Shown piece by piece: positions 7,559-15,728 of a stretch of 41,006 nucleotides of DNA. The stretch is from assembly GCA_030451825.1 (NCBI GenBank), contig JAKDNL010000008.1:1-41006 (forward strand), in the 5' to 3' direction. Below the pieces are notes generated by a model. It searched no databases. It was given only the letters and a program-made list of their open reading frames with translations, and was not told the origin of the DNA. The position numbers and the translations under genes are program-made. The stretch comes from Pseudonocardia sp. GTDB taxonomy: Bacteria > Actinomycetota > Actinomycetes > Mycobacteriales > Pseudonocardiaceae. Each line of letters begins with the position of its first letter. The stretch's first letter is position 1.

Positions 7559-8503
7559 ATGGCCGGCATCGACTACATCGACTTCTCGCTCGGTTCGGAC
7601 ACGCTCGACTGCGTGGACGTGGTCGAGCAGTTCCCCGCCAAGAAGCCGCCCGAGGTCGACACGCACGCGTGGGCGCAGGAGTTCTGTCGCACCCGCAACC
7701 TCGACGTCGTCACGGTGGAGCGCGCCCGGGGCATCACCGACGTGTGCCGAGGCCTGCTCACGGACTTCTTCAAGAACGCCTCCATCTCCGGTCCCGACAT
7801 CGACCTGCTGATCTACGGCGGTGAGATCGAGCACGGTGAGGGCGGGAGCCGGCCCTTCCGGCTCGCCCATGAGTTCGACATGCCCGACACGATCCGGTTC
7901 ATGTGGCACTTCATGGGGTGCGCGACCGGGCTGTCGGCGGTGACGACCGCGCTGGAGCACCTGCACGCGTCCGGCGGCACGGACGCGCTGGTGCTGCTCA
8001 ACTGCACGATCCGCGACGAGGTCGCCCACCCACGGTTTATGGCCGACATGGTGTGTGGCGACGCCGTCATGCTGCTGCACGTCACCACCCGCCCGGCGAC
8101 GTGGGAGGTGGTCTCGGACCACTCCACTGCGATGACGAAGCACGCCGACTACGGATTCGACCCGTCGGTTCCCCTGGACCCGTTCGTGATCGTTCAGCGG
8201 GGTGTGGCGCACCTGCGGGAGCACCTCGGCCCATGCGGCGTCGACGGGATCGCCGCAATCATGCCGGTGTACAACGGGTTCGCCCAGTGGCCGCGGTTCG
8301 CGCGGGCGTTGGCCTACCCGGTCGAGCGGATCCGACTCGACACGCTTCCCCGAGGCGCGCACATCGACAGCATCGACCCGTTGCGCTCGCTCGCCGAGCT
8401 CGATGACGAGTTCGAGCCGGGCAGCGAGATCGTGCTGTACGCCCAGACGCTGGGCATCACGTTCAATTCCGTGCTCGTGCGGCGCGGTGGCCCGTCGAGC
8501 TGA
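7559..8503 (+). CDS. KAS III-like (thiolase-fold) protein
   Basis: A 314-residue thiolase-fold protein of the FabH size class. FMWHFMGCATGLSAVTTAL places the active-site cysteine at residue 121 at the start of a buried helix, as in KAS III. The usual His of HQAN is not seen: the matching stretch reads IAAIMPVYNGFAQW. The second active-site Asn of GNTSA is also not evident near the C-terminus (GITFNSVLVRR). It may therefore transfer acyl groups or form C-O/C-N bonds instead of decarboxylative condensation. It is transcribed with the adjoining phosphopantetheinyl transferase, and the acyl carrier protein at 20786 is a plausible partner. Start: ATG at 7559 with GGGAGG about ten bases upstream. 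Confidence 0.75.
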   Translation: MAGIDYIDFSLGSDTLDCVDVVEQFPAKKPPEVDTHAWAQEFCRTRNLDVVTVERARGITDVCRGLLTDFFKNASISGPDIDLLIYGGEIEHGEGGSRPFRLAHEFDMPDTIRFMWHFMGCATGLSAVTTALEHLHASGGTDALVLLNCTIRDEVAHPRFMADMVCGDAVMLLHVTTRPATWEVVSDHSTAMTKHADYGFDPSVPLDPFVIVQRGVAHLREHLGPCGVDGIAAIMPVYNGFAQWPRFARALAYPVERIRLDTLPRGAHIDSIDPLRSLAELDDEFEPGSEIVLYAQTLGITFNSVLVRRGGPSS

Positions 8504-9039
8504 CCGGCCCGGGCTGGGAGTGCCGGGTCCTCCGTCGCGAGGCGCCCGAACGCCGGGCCCTCGACGACCCGGCCTTCGCGCGAGCCGCCGCCGCGCTGGG
8601 TCTCGACGGGTCGGGCGGCTACGACGAGGACGGCCGCCCGGTCCACCCCGGCGCTTTCCTGAGCATCAGCCACGAGGGCGGGTGGCTGTGCGTCGCGGCG
8701 AGCACGGTGGCACCCGTCGGGGTCGATCTGTGTGCGCCGGTGCCCGAGGCGACCGCCCGGCGGCTGGTGCGCCGGTGGCTGCCCGCCCACAGGCCTGCCT
8801 GGGAGGCCGTTCCGCCCGCGGAGCGGGCCTGGGCGTTCGCCCGACTGTGGTCCTCGATGGAGGCTGTCGCGAAGACAGCCGGCGTGCCTCTGCTGCCGGG
8901 CATCGCGTGCGTCGAGCTGCACGACGACACCGGCGGCCTGCGGGGTGACCCGGCGTCCGGTTGCCGGCTGTACGGCACGGCGCTTCCCGCGGGTCACCTC
9001 ACGGTGGCTCGGCAGATGAGCCGGGGGTCGGGACGCTAG
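8500..9039 (+). CDS. 4'-phosphopantetheinyl transferase, apparent CTG start
   Basis: About 179 residues. The Sfp-type core is clear: FLSISHEGGWLCVAAS, the metal motif VGVDLC (usually GVDIE, so one ligand differs), and RLWSSMEAVAKTAG (the W-x-x-KEA-x-x-K block, with Glu and the second Lys kept). The enzyme transfers phosphopantetheine from CoA to a serine of a carrier protein; the obvious client is the carrier protein at 20786. The homology extends well upstream of the first ATG/GTG (8707). The frame has a stop at 8404-8406 and no ATG, GTG or TTG in between, so the best start is CTG at 8500, which overlaps the stop of the preceding gene (CTGA). Its stop overlaps the convergent LLM gene. Confidence 0.7.
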   Translation: MTGPGWECRVLRREAPERRALDDPAFARAAAALGLDGSGGYDEDGRPVHPGAFLSISHEGGWLCVAASTVAPVGVDLCAPVPEATARRLVRRWLPAHRPAWEAVPPAERAWAFARLWSSMEAVAKTAGVPLLPGIACVELHDDTGGLRGDPASGCRLYGTALPAGHLTVARQMSRGSGR

Positions 9040-10277
9040 CGTGCCCGGACCGGCTCGTCCCGGTCCAACCGCGGGAGCACCTGCTCGGCGAAGATCGTCA
9101 TCTCCTCGAGGACCGTCTCGCCGGATGGCCGGAAGAAGTCGAACCAGAGCATCACCCGGTCGTCGGGGTGGAAGCGCTCGCGCAGCTGCCGGGCGACGTC
9201 GGCGGGGTTCCCGACGACGGCGTTGGACGACGAGTCGGCCAGCCGGGCCGGATCGAGGGTGCCGTCCATCGCGATCCAGTAGGAGGTCAGGGCCATCTCG
9301 GCCCGGGCCTGCGCGGCGGCCCGCTGCGACCGTCCTGTCAGGCGCGGGTCACCGTTGAGGAACACGAAGACGGTCCGCGGCATGTACGGCCTGCGCCAGG
9401 GTCCGCCCGCGGGGTGGTAGACGTCGACCATCCGCTCGTGGGTGCGCTCGATGTCCTCGGGCTTGGTGATGCTGAGGTTGAAGACCCGGACCGGCGCGAA
9501 GCGGTTCAGGTAGGCCTGCAGCGAAGGGAGGTGAGTGCCGGCGTACAGCTGCAGGAGCTCGGGACGGAACCCGGGTACCAGCCGGGTCCGGTCGAACGAC
9601 CAGCGGCGTGCCACGGCCACATGCTCCTCGTCGCCGGGTACGGCGCCACCGGGTGCCACCCGCAGCGCGTCGAACAGCTCGGGATCGCCGACCGCAGTGC
9701 GGCTCAGGGTCGGTGGGGCGACGTCATCCGCGGAAAGCTCCTCGCCCTGGAGTAACCTCACGAAGATCTCGGCAGCCTCCTGCAGCAGTGCCCCCCTGAT
9801 CCGACTCCAGGCTGCGGCCTCCGCGGGGCTCCGCGGTACCAGACCGTAGGTCCGGTTGACGAAGTCGTACCGCCCGGAGGCGAAGCCGACGTTCATCCGC
9901 CGGGACTCCGACAGATCGAGGCCGTGCCAGGCGAGGAAGTTGGAGACACGCTCGGCGGCGATGAGCGGTCCCGGGCCCACGATGTTCATGATCGCCGAAC
10001 CGACCTCGAGTCGGCGGGTGCGGGCGAACACCGCCCCGGCGAGCTGGCAGATGTCGGGGTTGAGGCCTACCTCGCCGTCCCAGTGCGGCATGACCGGGCG
10101 GTCGTGGGCCTTCTGCGCCTGGATGCTGAAGTGCGCCTCGGCGACCCAGAGACAGCCGAATCCCAGCTGGTCAGCCAGTACGGCCTGGTCGAGCAGTTCG
10201 CCCAGGAGTGTGGCCTCGTCCGGAAGCACGCCGTCCCGCGGCGTACGGGCGAGGCTGCAAAAGACGTCGAAGTCCAC
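9036..10277 (-). CDS. LLM-class (luciferase-like) flavin-dependent monooxygenase
   Basis: A 413-residue TIM barrel of the bacterial luciferase family. MDFDVFCSL begins the first strand; DQLGFGCLWVAEAHF, RRLEVGSAIMNI and ESRRMNVGFASGRYDF follow in the usual order, and the C-terminal flavin region contains SSNAVVGNPADVARQL. Members use FMNH2 and O2 on small organic substrates. It is transcribed away from the ornithine-cyclodeaminase-family gene, with a putative operator in the shared intergenic region, and its stop overlaps that of the phosphopantetheinyl transferase. It may hydroxylate or oxidatively cleave an intermediate of the cluster; no substrate can be read from the sequence. Confidence 0.85.
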   Translation of the reverse strand: MDFDVFCSLARTPRDGVLPDEATLLGELLDQAVLADQLGFGCLWVAEAHFSIQAQKAHDRPVMPHWDGEVGLNPDICQLAGAVFARTRRLEVGSAIMNIVGPGPLIAAERVSNFLAWHGLDLSESRRMNVGFASGRYDFVNRTYGLVPRSPAEAAAWSRIRGALLQEAAEIFVRLLQGEELSADDVAPPTLSRTAVGDPELFDALRVAPGGAVPGDEEHVAVARRWSFDRTRLVPGFRPELLQLYAGTHLPSLQAYLNRFAPVRVFNLSITKPEDIERTHERMVDVYHPAGGPWRRPYMPRTVFVFLNGDPRLTGRSQRAAAQARAEMALTSYWIAMDGTLDPARLADSSSNAVVGNPADVARQLRERFHPDDRVMLWFDFFRPSGETVLEEMTIFAEQVLPRLDRDEPVRAR

Positions 10278-10332
10278 GGCCCGTCCCCCTCCTTCGGCGA
10301 CTTCAGTCGCCCACGACCATGGTATGTGGTAT

Positions 10333-10349
10333 GTCTTCTAGATAACTTT
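10333..10349. promoter_or_regulatory. Putative GntR operator C (weak), divergent promoter region
   Basis: GTCTTCTAGATAAC at 10333-10346 is an imperfect 14-base dyad centred on CTAG between the divergent LLM monooxygenase and ornithine-cyclodeaminase-family genes. Its complement contains GTTATCTAGAAGAC, sharing TCTAGAA with site E, but the fit to GTTNTANAAC is loose. It is supported mainly by its position, in the only region from which both genes can be transcribed. Confidence 0.4.
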
Positions 10350-10452
10350 ACCAAGGCCGCTACGGATCCGCGGGCGGCAAGCGAGGTCGGCGCGGCGGGG
10401 CCGTCCGGTGACCGTCGGCCCGACGCACCGACCGTAGAGAGCAGGAGGCGGC

Positions 10453-11433
10453 ATGGTCATGATGATCGACGGCTCGTCGGTCGACAGGCTGTTGCCCTAC
10501 GACGAATGCATCGATCTCATGCGCACCGCGTTGGCGTCGCTGGCCCGCGACGAGGTCTTCCTGCCGTTGCGGACGGTCGTCCGCCCGCCGGTCGACGGCG
10601 TCATGGCCCTCATGCCCAGCTACGTCGACGGCGCCGCCCCCGCACTCGGGGTCAAGATCGTGACGATCTTCCACGGCAACCCCGAGGTGGGCAAGGACGC
10701 CCATCAGGGGGTGGTGCTGCTGCTGGACCCCGCGACGGGCGAGCCGCAGGCCGTACTCGACGCCTCTGCCATCACCCGCATACGTACGGCGGCGGCCAGC
10801 GCGGTCGCCACCGACGTGTTGGCGCAATCCGGCGCTGACGACCTCGCCGTGATCGGGTCAGGCACGCAGGCCCGTGCCCACTTGCGTGCGCTCGCCCGCG
10901 TCCGGCCCCCGCGCCGGGTGCGCGTGCACTCTCGGCGTCCCGAGCGTGGGGCCCGGTTCGCCGCGGAGATGGCCGACGTGGTCGACGTCCCGATCGAGGT
11001 CGCCAGTGACGTCGCGAGCTGCGTAGCGGGAGCCTCGGTGATCGTCACCGCGACGAACTCCGCCGAGCCGGTGCTCGCCCGGCAGATGGTCACGGATGGT
11101 GCGCACGTCAATGCTGTCGGCTCGTCGATCCCGACCACCCGGGAACTCGACGGGGCGCTGATGGGCGCGGCGCGAGTCTACACCGATCGACTGGAGTCCC
11201 TCGTCAATGAGTCCGGGGACTTCCTCATGGCAGCCCGCGACGGCGAGCTCGACGCCGACGATGTCGTCGGGGAGATCGGCGGTGTGCTCACCAGCAATGT
11301 CCCCGGCCGCGGCGGACCGGAGGAGATCACCGTGTTCAAGTCGCTCGGGCTCGCCGTCGAGGACGTCCTGGCGGCGCGCCACGTGTTCAGACGCTGGTCG
11401 GCCGAGACCGCACCCGGCGGCGCGCGGCGATGA
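10453..11433 (+). CDS. Ornithine cyclodeaminase / mu-crystallin family NAD(P)-dependent enzyme
   Basis: A 326-residue protein of normal family length. The N-terminal dimerisation/substrate region contains LPLRTVVRPP, LGVKIVTIF, DAHQGVVLLLDP and ASAITRIRTAAASAVAT. The Rossmann domain carries VIGSGTQARAHL and VITATNSAEPVL, followed by HVNAVGS and ESGDF. Members are ornithine cyclodeaminases, alanine dehydrogenases or ketimine reductases and act on amino or imino acids. The start ATG at 10453 follows AGCAGGAGG. Its stop overlaps the first shell-protein ATG, so it is the first gene of a shell operon and a candidate cargo or pathway enzyme. A role with alanine released by kynureninase, or with an imine from TrpB chemistry, is possible but unproven. 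Confidence 0.85.
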   Translation: MVMMIDGSSVDRLLPYDECIDLMRTALASLARDEVFLPLRTVVRPPVDGVMALMPSYVDGAAPALGVKIVTIFHGNPEVGKDAHQGVVLLLDPATGEPQAVLDASAITRIRTAAASAVATDVLAQSGADDLAVIGSGTQARAHLRALARVRPPRRVRVHSRRPERGARFAAEMADVVDVPIEVASDVASCVAGASVIVTATNSAEPVLARQMVTDGAHVNAVGSSIPTTRELDGALMGAARVYTDRLESLVNESGDFLMAARDGELDADDVVGEIGGVLTSNVPGRGGPEEITVFKSLGLAVEDVLAARHVFRRWSAETAPGGARR

Positions 11434-11720
11434 CGATCGTCTCGATCGGCTTCGTCGAGGCCGAGGGTTTCGTGTCGGTCTTCGACGCCGCGGAGCATAT
11501 GGCCAAGACCGCCGCCGTCGACCTGGGCGCGATCGTGAGCATCGGCGGGGGGCGGGTCGCGGTGAGCGTCACCGGCCCGCTCGAGCACGTCGTGGAGGCC
11601 GTCGAGGCCGCCGAGGACACGATCAGGGCAGGTCACGGGATCTCCGCCACCTCGGTAGTGCTCGCGAACCCCGGTGCCGCGGTGCGCGGCATCGCGGCCG
11701 ACCTGTCGGCGATTGGTTGA
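11430..11720 (+). CDS. Bacterial microcompartment shell protein, BMC-H (1)
   Basis: A 96-residue single BMC domain (hexamer-forming, PduA/CcmK class). MTIVSIGFVEAEGF is the first strand, AEHMAKTAAVDLGAIVSIGG spans helix A to the pore, and GRVAVSVTGPLEHVVEAVEAA is the following strand and helix. The pore segment reads SIGGG, close to the KIGSG type of PduA. The N-terminus differs from the common ALGMIETRG form, so this is a distinct shell tile. The ATG overlaps the stop of the preceding dehydrogenase-like gene. Confidence 0.93.
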   Translation: MTIVSIGFVEAEGFVSVFDAAEHMAKTAAVDLGAIVSIGGGRVAVSVTGPLEHVVEAVEAAEDTIRAGHGISATSVVLANPGAAVRGIAADLSAIG

Positions 11721-11724
11721 GGCG

Positions 11725-12075
11725 GTGAACGGGGCGCTTGGGATGATCGAGGTCCGTGGACTGGTGGCGATGATGGTGGCGATCGAGGGCATGACGACCA
11801 CCGCGGCCGTCGAGTGCGTGATGCTGCGACGGGTCAGCGGCGGGTACCTGGTCGCCGCGGTCCTCGGCGACCTCGCCTCGGTCGAGGCCGCCCTCGAGGT
11901 CGGCCGTTCGGCGGCCGAGCAGTACGACGACGTGCGCCGGATCCGCGTCCACCCCGCGCCGCATCCGGCGGCGACTCGCCTGCTCACGGAATCGAACGGC
12001 TGGCTCGCATCCCGGGGCTCCGGCGACGGCGCGCAGGCCGACCTGTCGCGGGACGAAGGGACTTCCGATGTTTGA
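11725..12075 (+). CDS. Bacterial microcompartment shell protein, BMC-H (2)
   Basis: A 116-residue single BMC domain with ALGMIEVRGLVAMM at the N-terminus and a pore segment around RVSGGYLVAAVLGDLASV. About 25 residues beyond the domain (after TRLLTESNG) are polar and probably disordered. The GTG at 11725 is chosen because it puts the conserved ALGMIE block just after the start. Its ribosome site is weak, so translation is probably coupled to the gene ending five bases earlier. The 3' end overlaps the next ATG by eight bases. A pore loop different from the other two BMC-H proteins suggests several pore types in one shell. Confidence 0.92.
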   Translation: MNGALGMIEVRGLVAMMVAIEGMTTTAAVECVMLRRVSGGYLVAAVLGDLASVEAALEVGRSAAEQYDDVRRIRVHPAPHPAATRLLTESNGWLASRGSGDGAQADLSRDEGTSDV

Positions 12076-13060
12076 CGTGCCTCTCCTCGAGCTCGGCGCA
12101 GCCCACGACGCGAACCGGGTGGGCGGCAAGGCGCGCGGCCTGGCGACAATGATTGGCCGCGGGCTGCCGGTACCACCGGGCTTCGTGGTGCCCGTGGACA
12201 CCTTTATCGCCCTGGCAGGTGAAGCCTTCACCGAGAGCGCGAAACTCGCAGACTCCGGAGGATCCGCGGACGCCGCCGCCCGGGCGGCGGAGACGATGCA
12301 CGGGGTCGGGCTGTCGGAGGAGTTCCTCGACCGGCTCACGGCCGCCTGGGACGAGATCGCCGGTAGTGGTCCGGTGGCGGTGCGCTCCAGCGCGGTGGGT
12401 GAGGACGGCGCCGCCTGGTCGTTCGCCGGGGAGCATGACAGCTTCCTCGGCGTGACGACGCCGGACGAGCTCGCCGACGCCCTGCGCGGCTGCTGGGCGA
12501 GCCTGTTCACCAAGCGCGCGATCGCCTACCGCGCGCAGAGCAGGTCGCGGGCGGCGCCGATGGCGGTGGTCGTCCAGCGGATGCTGCGGGCACGGTCCTC
12601 CGGCGTGATGATGAGCCTGAATCCCTCGAACGGAGATCGCTCGTCGGTCGTCGTCGAGTCGGTCTGGGGGCTGGCCGAGCCGCTGGTCTCGGGCCAGGCT
12701 AGTCCCGACCGGTTCGTGCTGAACCGCATTACCGGCGAGGTGCGTCGACGCGAGCTGGTGCCCAAGACGACCGCGGCGGTCCTCGGGACCGGGGGTTCGG
12801 CATCGGTTGCGGTGGCGCCAGACGAGATCGAAGCCGCCTCGCTGGACGAGAGCACGCTGAGCAGACTGCACGCGTCGGTGCCCGCGCTCGAGGCGTGTGC
12901 CGGAGGCCCCGCGGACGCGGAGTTCGCTGTCGACGACGGCGGCCTCTGGTTCGTCCAGGTTCGGCCGGAGACCTACTGGTCGCAGCGGCGGACCGTCGCG
13001 GCAGGCTCGTCGGTCATCGAATCGGTCCTTGCCACAGTCACGAAGCCGACGGAGGAATAG
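12068..13060 (+). CDS. PEP-synthase-like ATP-binding subunit (phenylphosphate synthase PpsB-like)
   Basis: 330 residues, matching only the N-terminal nucleotide-binding domain of PEP synthase/pyruvate phosphate dikinase. VGGKARGLATMIGRGLPVPPGF, in pieces, opens the fold; VAVRSSAVGED and FAGEHDSFLGV form the ATP grasp; MMSLNPSNG, VESVWGLAEPLVSG and LWFVQVRPE follow. The swivelling phosphohistidine domain is absent and is supplied by the next gene six bases downstream. Together they resemble the two-subunit core of phenylphosphate synthase (PpsB plus PpsA of Thauera), in which ATP's beta-phosphate passes through histidine to a hydroxyl acceptor. ATG at 12068 follows GAAGGGA. Placement between shell genes makes encapsulation or shell dependence plausible. 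Confidence 0.85.
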   Translation: MFDVPLLELGAAHDANRVGGKARGLATMIGRGLPVPPGFVVPVDTFIALAGEAFTESAKLADSGGSADAAARAAETMHGVGLSEEFLDRLTAAWDEIAGSGPVAVRSSAVGEDGAAWSFAGEHDSFLGVTTPDELADALRGCWASLFTKRAIAYRAQSRSRAAPMAVVVQRMLRARSSGVMMSLNPSNGDRSSVVVESVWGLAEPLVSGQASPDRFVLNRITGEVRRRELVPKTTAAVLGTGGSASVAVAPDEIEAASLDESTLSRLHASVPALEACAGGPADAEFAVDDGGLWFVQVRPETYWSQRRTVAAGSSVIESVLATVTKPTEE

Positions 13061-13066
13061 GCAGCA

Positions 13067-14896
13067 ATGGTCGACGCACGCTTTCCCGGTCCCCGTGACG
13101 TACATCCCCCCGACGGAGCCACCCAGTGGCGGAGGCTCTACAACTGGTACCACGTCTTCGACGCCGAGCCCTCGGCGGACGACGAGCGCTTCTGGTTCCA
13201 GGATGCGCTACACCACCCGCGGGTGATGCGACCCTACGACGAGATCCAGAGTGAGTGCTGGTGGCAGGCGCTGGGCGCCTTCAACACGCGGATCTTCGCG
13301 GTCCCTCCCGCATACGGGGTCGACCAGCGCATCCTCAACGGCTACCTCTACGTGAGCCCGGTTTCCGCGCCGGAGGCCGACCTGGAGGCCCGCAGCGCCG
13401 AGTTCGCCGAGCGCGCGGGCCACTACTACGAGCACTGGGACACGATCTACGAGGAGTGGAAGCAGAAGGTCCGTTCTGCGCTGGATCGGATCCGCGCCGT
13501 ACGGTTCGCCCCCTTGCCCGACATCGAGGACCGCGCTGTGGTCGACGGGCACGTGGGGCTCTCGTCGGGCTATCGCATGATCGCGGACTACGACGCCCTC
13601 GTGCTGACTATGTACGAGACCTACCAGTACCACTTCGAAATGCTGAACATCGGGTACGCGGCGTACCTGACATTCTTCGACTTCATGCGCGAATCCTTTC
13701 CGGACATCGAGGAGCAGTCCATCGCCACCATGGTGACCGGGCTCTGGGTGGATCTCTACCGCCCCGACGAAGAGCTGAAGCGGCTCGCGAAGCGCGCGGT
13801 CGACGACGGGTTGGCCGAGCTCATCCTGGGGGAGCCAGACGTCGACGCCGTGTTCGCCGCCCTGCGGGCGCACCCCGCCGGCGAGGAGTGGGTCCTGGAC
13901 TGGGAGCGGACCGCCGACCCGTGGTTCGTGATCAATACGGACGTCGGGCACCCCGGCGGCTACAGCGACTCCCGGACCCTCGCCGACCAACCGGCCCTGC
14001 CGATGGAGTCGGTGCGCGTGTACATCCGCGCCCTGAGGCGCGGCGAGGTCGTCGACCGGCCCACGAAGGAGATCGTCGAGCAGCGGGACGCCGTCACCCG
14101 CGAGTACCGGGAGCTGCTTTCCCCGGACCGCGTCGACCGGTTCGACGCCCTACTGGAGCTGGCTCGCAAGGTCTTCGTCTACATCGAGGAGCACGTACTC
14201 TACATCGAGCACTGGATGTGGGCGACGTTCTGGTCGAAGTCCCGCGAGCTGGCTGCGGCGCTCGTCGCGATGGGTGCGCTCGACGACGAGGACGATGTGT
14301 TCTACCTGCGGCGTACCGAGGTTGCCGAGACGATCTACGACGTGGTCGCCGCGTGGTCGGTCGGCCGGGGCCGTGGTCGATCCGCCGCGCACTGGCGCCC
14401 GGTCGTCGGCGAGCGCCGGGCGATCGTCGAGGCACTCCGGACCCGGCCCGCGCCCGCGGCTTTAGGCACCCCGCCCGCGACGGTCAACGAGCCGCTGACG
14501 AAGATGCTCTGGGGCATCAGCAGCGAGACGATCGAGCGCTGGCGTCACGGGCGCGACGACGACCAGGTGATCACCGGCCGAGCCGGGTCGCCCGGCGTCG
14601 CGGAGGGCACGGCGCGGGTGGTGACCGAGACCGCCGGCCTCTCCGAGATCCGCGAGGGCGAGATCCTCGTGTGCCCTGCCACCTCGCCATCGTGGTCGCC
14701 GGTGTTCGCGCGGATCGCCGCGACCGTCTCCGACATCGGCGGGATCATGAGCCACACCGCCATCGTCTGCAGGGAGTACGGGTTGCCCGCGGTCGTCGGC
14801 ACCGGCGACGCCTGCAGCTCGATCACCACCGGCCAGCGGATCCGGGTTGACGGGTCGCTCGGCACTGTCACGGTCCTATCCGGAGCCGGCGAGTGA
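13067..14896 (+). CDS. PEP-utilizing-enzyme phosphohistidine subunit (phenylphosphate synthase PpsA-like)
   Basis: 609 residues. The C-terminal 110 form the mobile phosphohistidine domain: AGSPGVAEGTARVV, EGEILVCPATSPSWSPVF, and GGIMSHTAIVCREYGLPAVV with the phosphorylated histidine in MSHTA. The N-terminal 490 residues, rich in aromatic and acidic residues (WYHVFDAE, ETYQYHFEMLNIGYAAYLTF), match the long helical region of PpsA-like and related PEP-utilizing proteins, presumably binding the acceptor. No ATP-grasp domain is present; the preceding gene supplies it. The acceptor is unknown: phenol is known for PpsA, but no UbiD-like carboxylase for phenylphosphate is nearby. The stop overlaps the HAD gene's GTG. 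Confidence 0.85.
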   Translation: MVDARFPGPRDVHPPDGATQWRRLYNWYHVFDAEPSADDERFWFQDALHHPRVMRPYDEIQSECWWQALGAFNTRIFAVPPAYGVDQRILNGYLYVSPVSAPEADLEARSAEFAERAGHYYEHWDTIYEEWKQKVRSALDRIRAVRFAPLPDIEDRAVVDGHVGLSSGYRMIADYDALVLTMYETYQYHFEMLNIGYAAYLTFFDFMRESFPDIEEQSIATMVTGLWVDLYRPDEELKRLAKRAVDDGLAELILGEPDVDAVFAALRAHPAGEEWVLDWERTADPWFVINTDVGHPGGYSDSRTLADQPALPMESVRVYIRALRRGEVVDRPTKEIVEQRDAVTREYRELLSPDRVDRFDALLELARKVFVYIEEHVLYIEHWMWATFWSKSRELAAALVAMGALDDEDDVFYLRRTEVAETIYDVVAAWSVGRGRGRSAAHWRPVVGERRAIVEALRTRPAPAALGTPPATVNEPLTKMLWGISSETIERWRHGRDDDQVITGRAGSPGVAEGTARVVTETAGLSEIREGEILVCPATSPSWSPVFARIAATVSDIGGIMSHTAIVCREYGLPAVVGTGDACSSITTGQRIRVDGSLGTVTVLSGAGE

Positions 14897-15687
14897 ACTC
14901 CGATGCCTCGGGGAGCTCCCAGGCCGCCGCCGAGCCGGCCTTCGTCTGCGTCCCCGACGGCGTTGACCTTCCGCACCTGCCCGATCCAGGCCACTGGGAC
15001 GTTCGCCGGCGCCGGGCGTCGTGGCGGCGGGCGGCGACGAGTGCCGCGCGACCCAGCACCGTCGTGCTGGACATCGGCGGGGTGCTCGTCCCGAGCCTGT
15101 TCGAGTCCGTCCGGGGTGTCGACCGGCCGTTCCCCCCCGGACCACTTACCGGGGACGCCGAATACGCCCAGGTCGAGCGCGGGGAGATCGGCGAGCGCGA
15201 ATACTGGCAACGCATCGGCGAGCAGGGCTGGGACGTCGGCCGCTTGTGGCGGGAGTGCTCCTCGGTGCGGACCCTGCTCTGGAAGGTCCTCGCGGTCGCG
15301 GGTCGGCGGATGCGGCTGGTGGCGTTCACCAACGACATGGCCCACTGGTTCGGGCCCGACTGGCTGGCGCGGTTCCCGCAGCTCGCGGAGCTCGACCTGA
15401 TCCTCGAGGCGAGCGAGCTCGGCGTACTGAAGCCAGCGCCCGAGGCGTTCCGGCGCGCGCTCGCGGTCATCGGCGAGCGTCCCGCGCAATGCCTCATGGT
15501 CGATGACCATCCCGCGAACCTGAACGGCGCGACATCGGTCGGGATGCCGACGCTGCAGTTCGACGTCGGCGACCCGGAGGGCTCGGTGGAGGCGTTGCGC
15601 CAGACGCTCGCGCTGCCCGCGGCAGAGCGACCGACGGTCTTCCGCGTTCCCGCCCGCAGGTCACCGGCACCGACTCATCACATCTAG
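14893..15687 (+). CDS. HAD-superfamily phosphatase
   Basis: 264 residues. All four HAD motifs can be seen after an N-terminal extension of about 55 residues: motif I VVLDIGGVLV (nucleophile Asp; the usual second Asp is Gly, as in some acyl-phosphatase and epoxide-hydrolase-type members), motif II AFTND, motif III lysine in GVLKPAPEAF, motif IV MVDDHPAN. It probably hydrolyses a phosphate or haloacid-like substrate. The GTG at 14893 overlaps the stop of the phosphohistidine subunit, so it is likely to act on the same phosphorylated intermediate. Phenylphosphate carboxylase has a HAD-like delta subunit, which is another possible parallel. Its TAG lies inside putative operator D. Confidence 0.85.
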   Translation: MNSDASGSSQAAAEPAFVCVPDGVDLPHLPDPGHWDVRRRRASWRRAATSAARPSTVVLDIGGVLVPSLFESVRGVDRPFPPGPLTGDAEYAQVERGEIGEREYWQRIGEQGWDVGRLWRECSSVRTLLWKVLAVAGRRMRLVAFTNDMAHWFGPDWLARFPQLAELDLILEASELGVLKPAPEAFRRALAVIGERPAQCLMVDDHPANLNGATSVGMPTLQFDVGDPEGSVEALRQTLALPAAERPTVFRVPARRSPAPTHHI

Positions 15688-15695
15688 AACTCTAG
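15681..15695. promoter_or_regulatory. Putative GntR operator D, upstream of the second shell operon
   Basis: CATCTAGAACTCTAG overlaps the stop of the HAD gene and lies about 35 bases before the BMC-P start. It shares TAGAACTCT with sites B and F. The left half of the dyad is degenerate (CAT for GTT). It implies that BMC-P and the genes after it have their own promoter. Confidence 0.5.
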
Positions 15696-15728
15696 CGATC
15701 CGCGTACTACCGTTCGGAGGAGACAACA

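Noticed and set aside
6932-8362. Long minus-strand open frame (476 codons) opposite trpA and the KAS III-like gene
   Set aside because: Arg/Gly/Val-rich translation without any family motif; it spans two clear plus-strand genes and an intergenic operator, as expected of antisense frames in GC-rich DNA.
12068-14896. Phenol carboxylation pathway (phenylphosphate synthase plus carboxylase)
   Set aside because: No UbiD/UbiX-like carboxylase subunits are present, so only the phosphotransferase part resembles that pathway.
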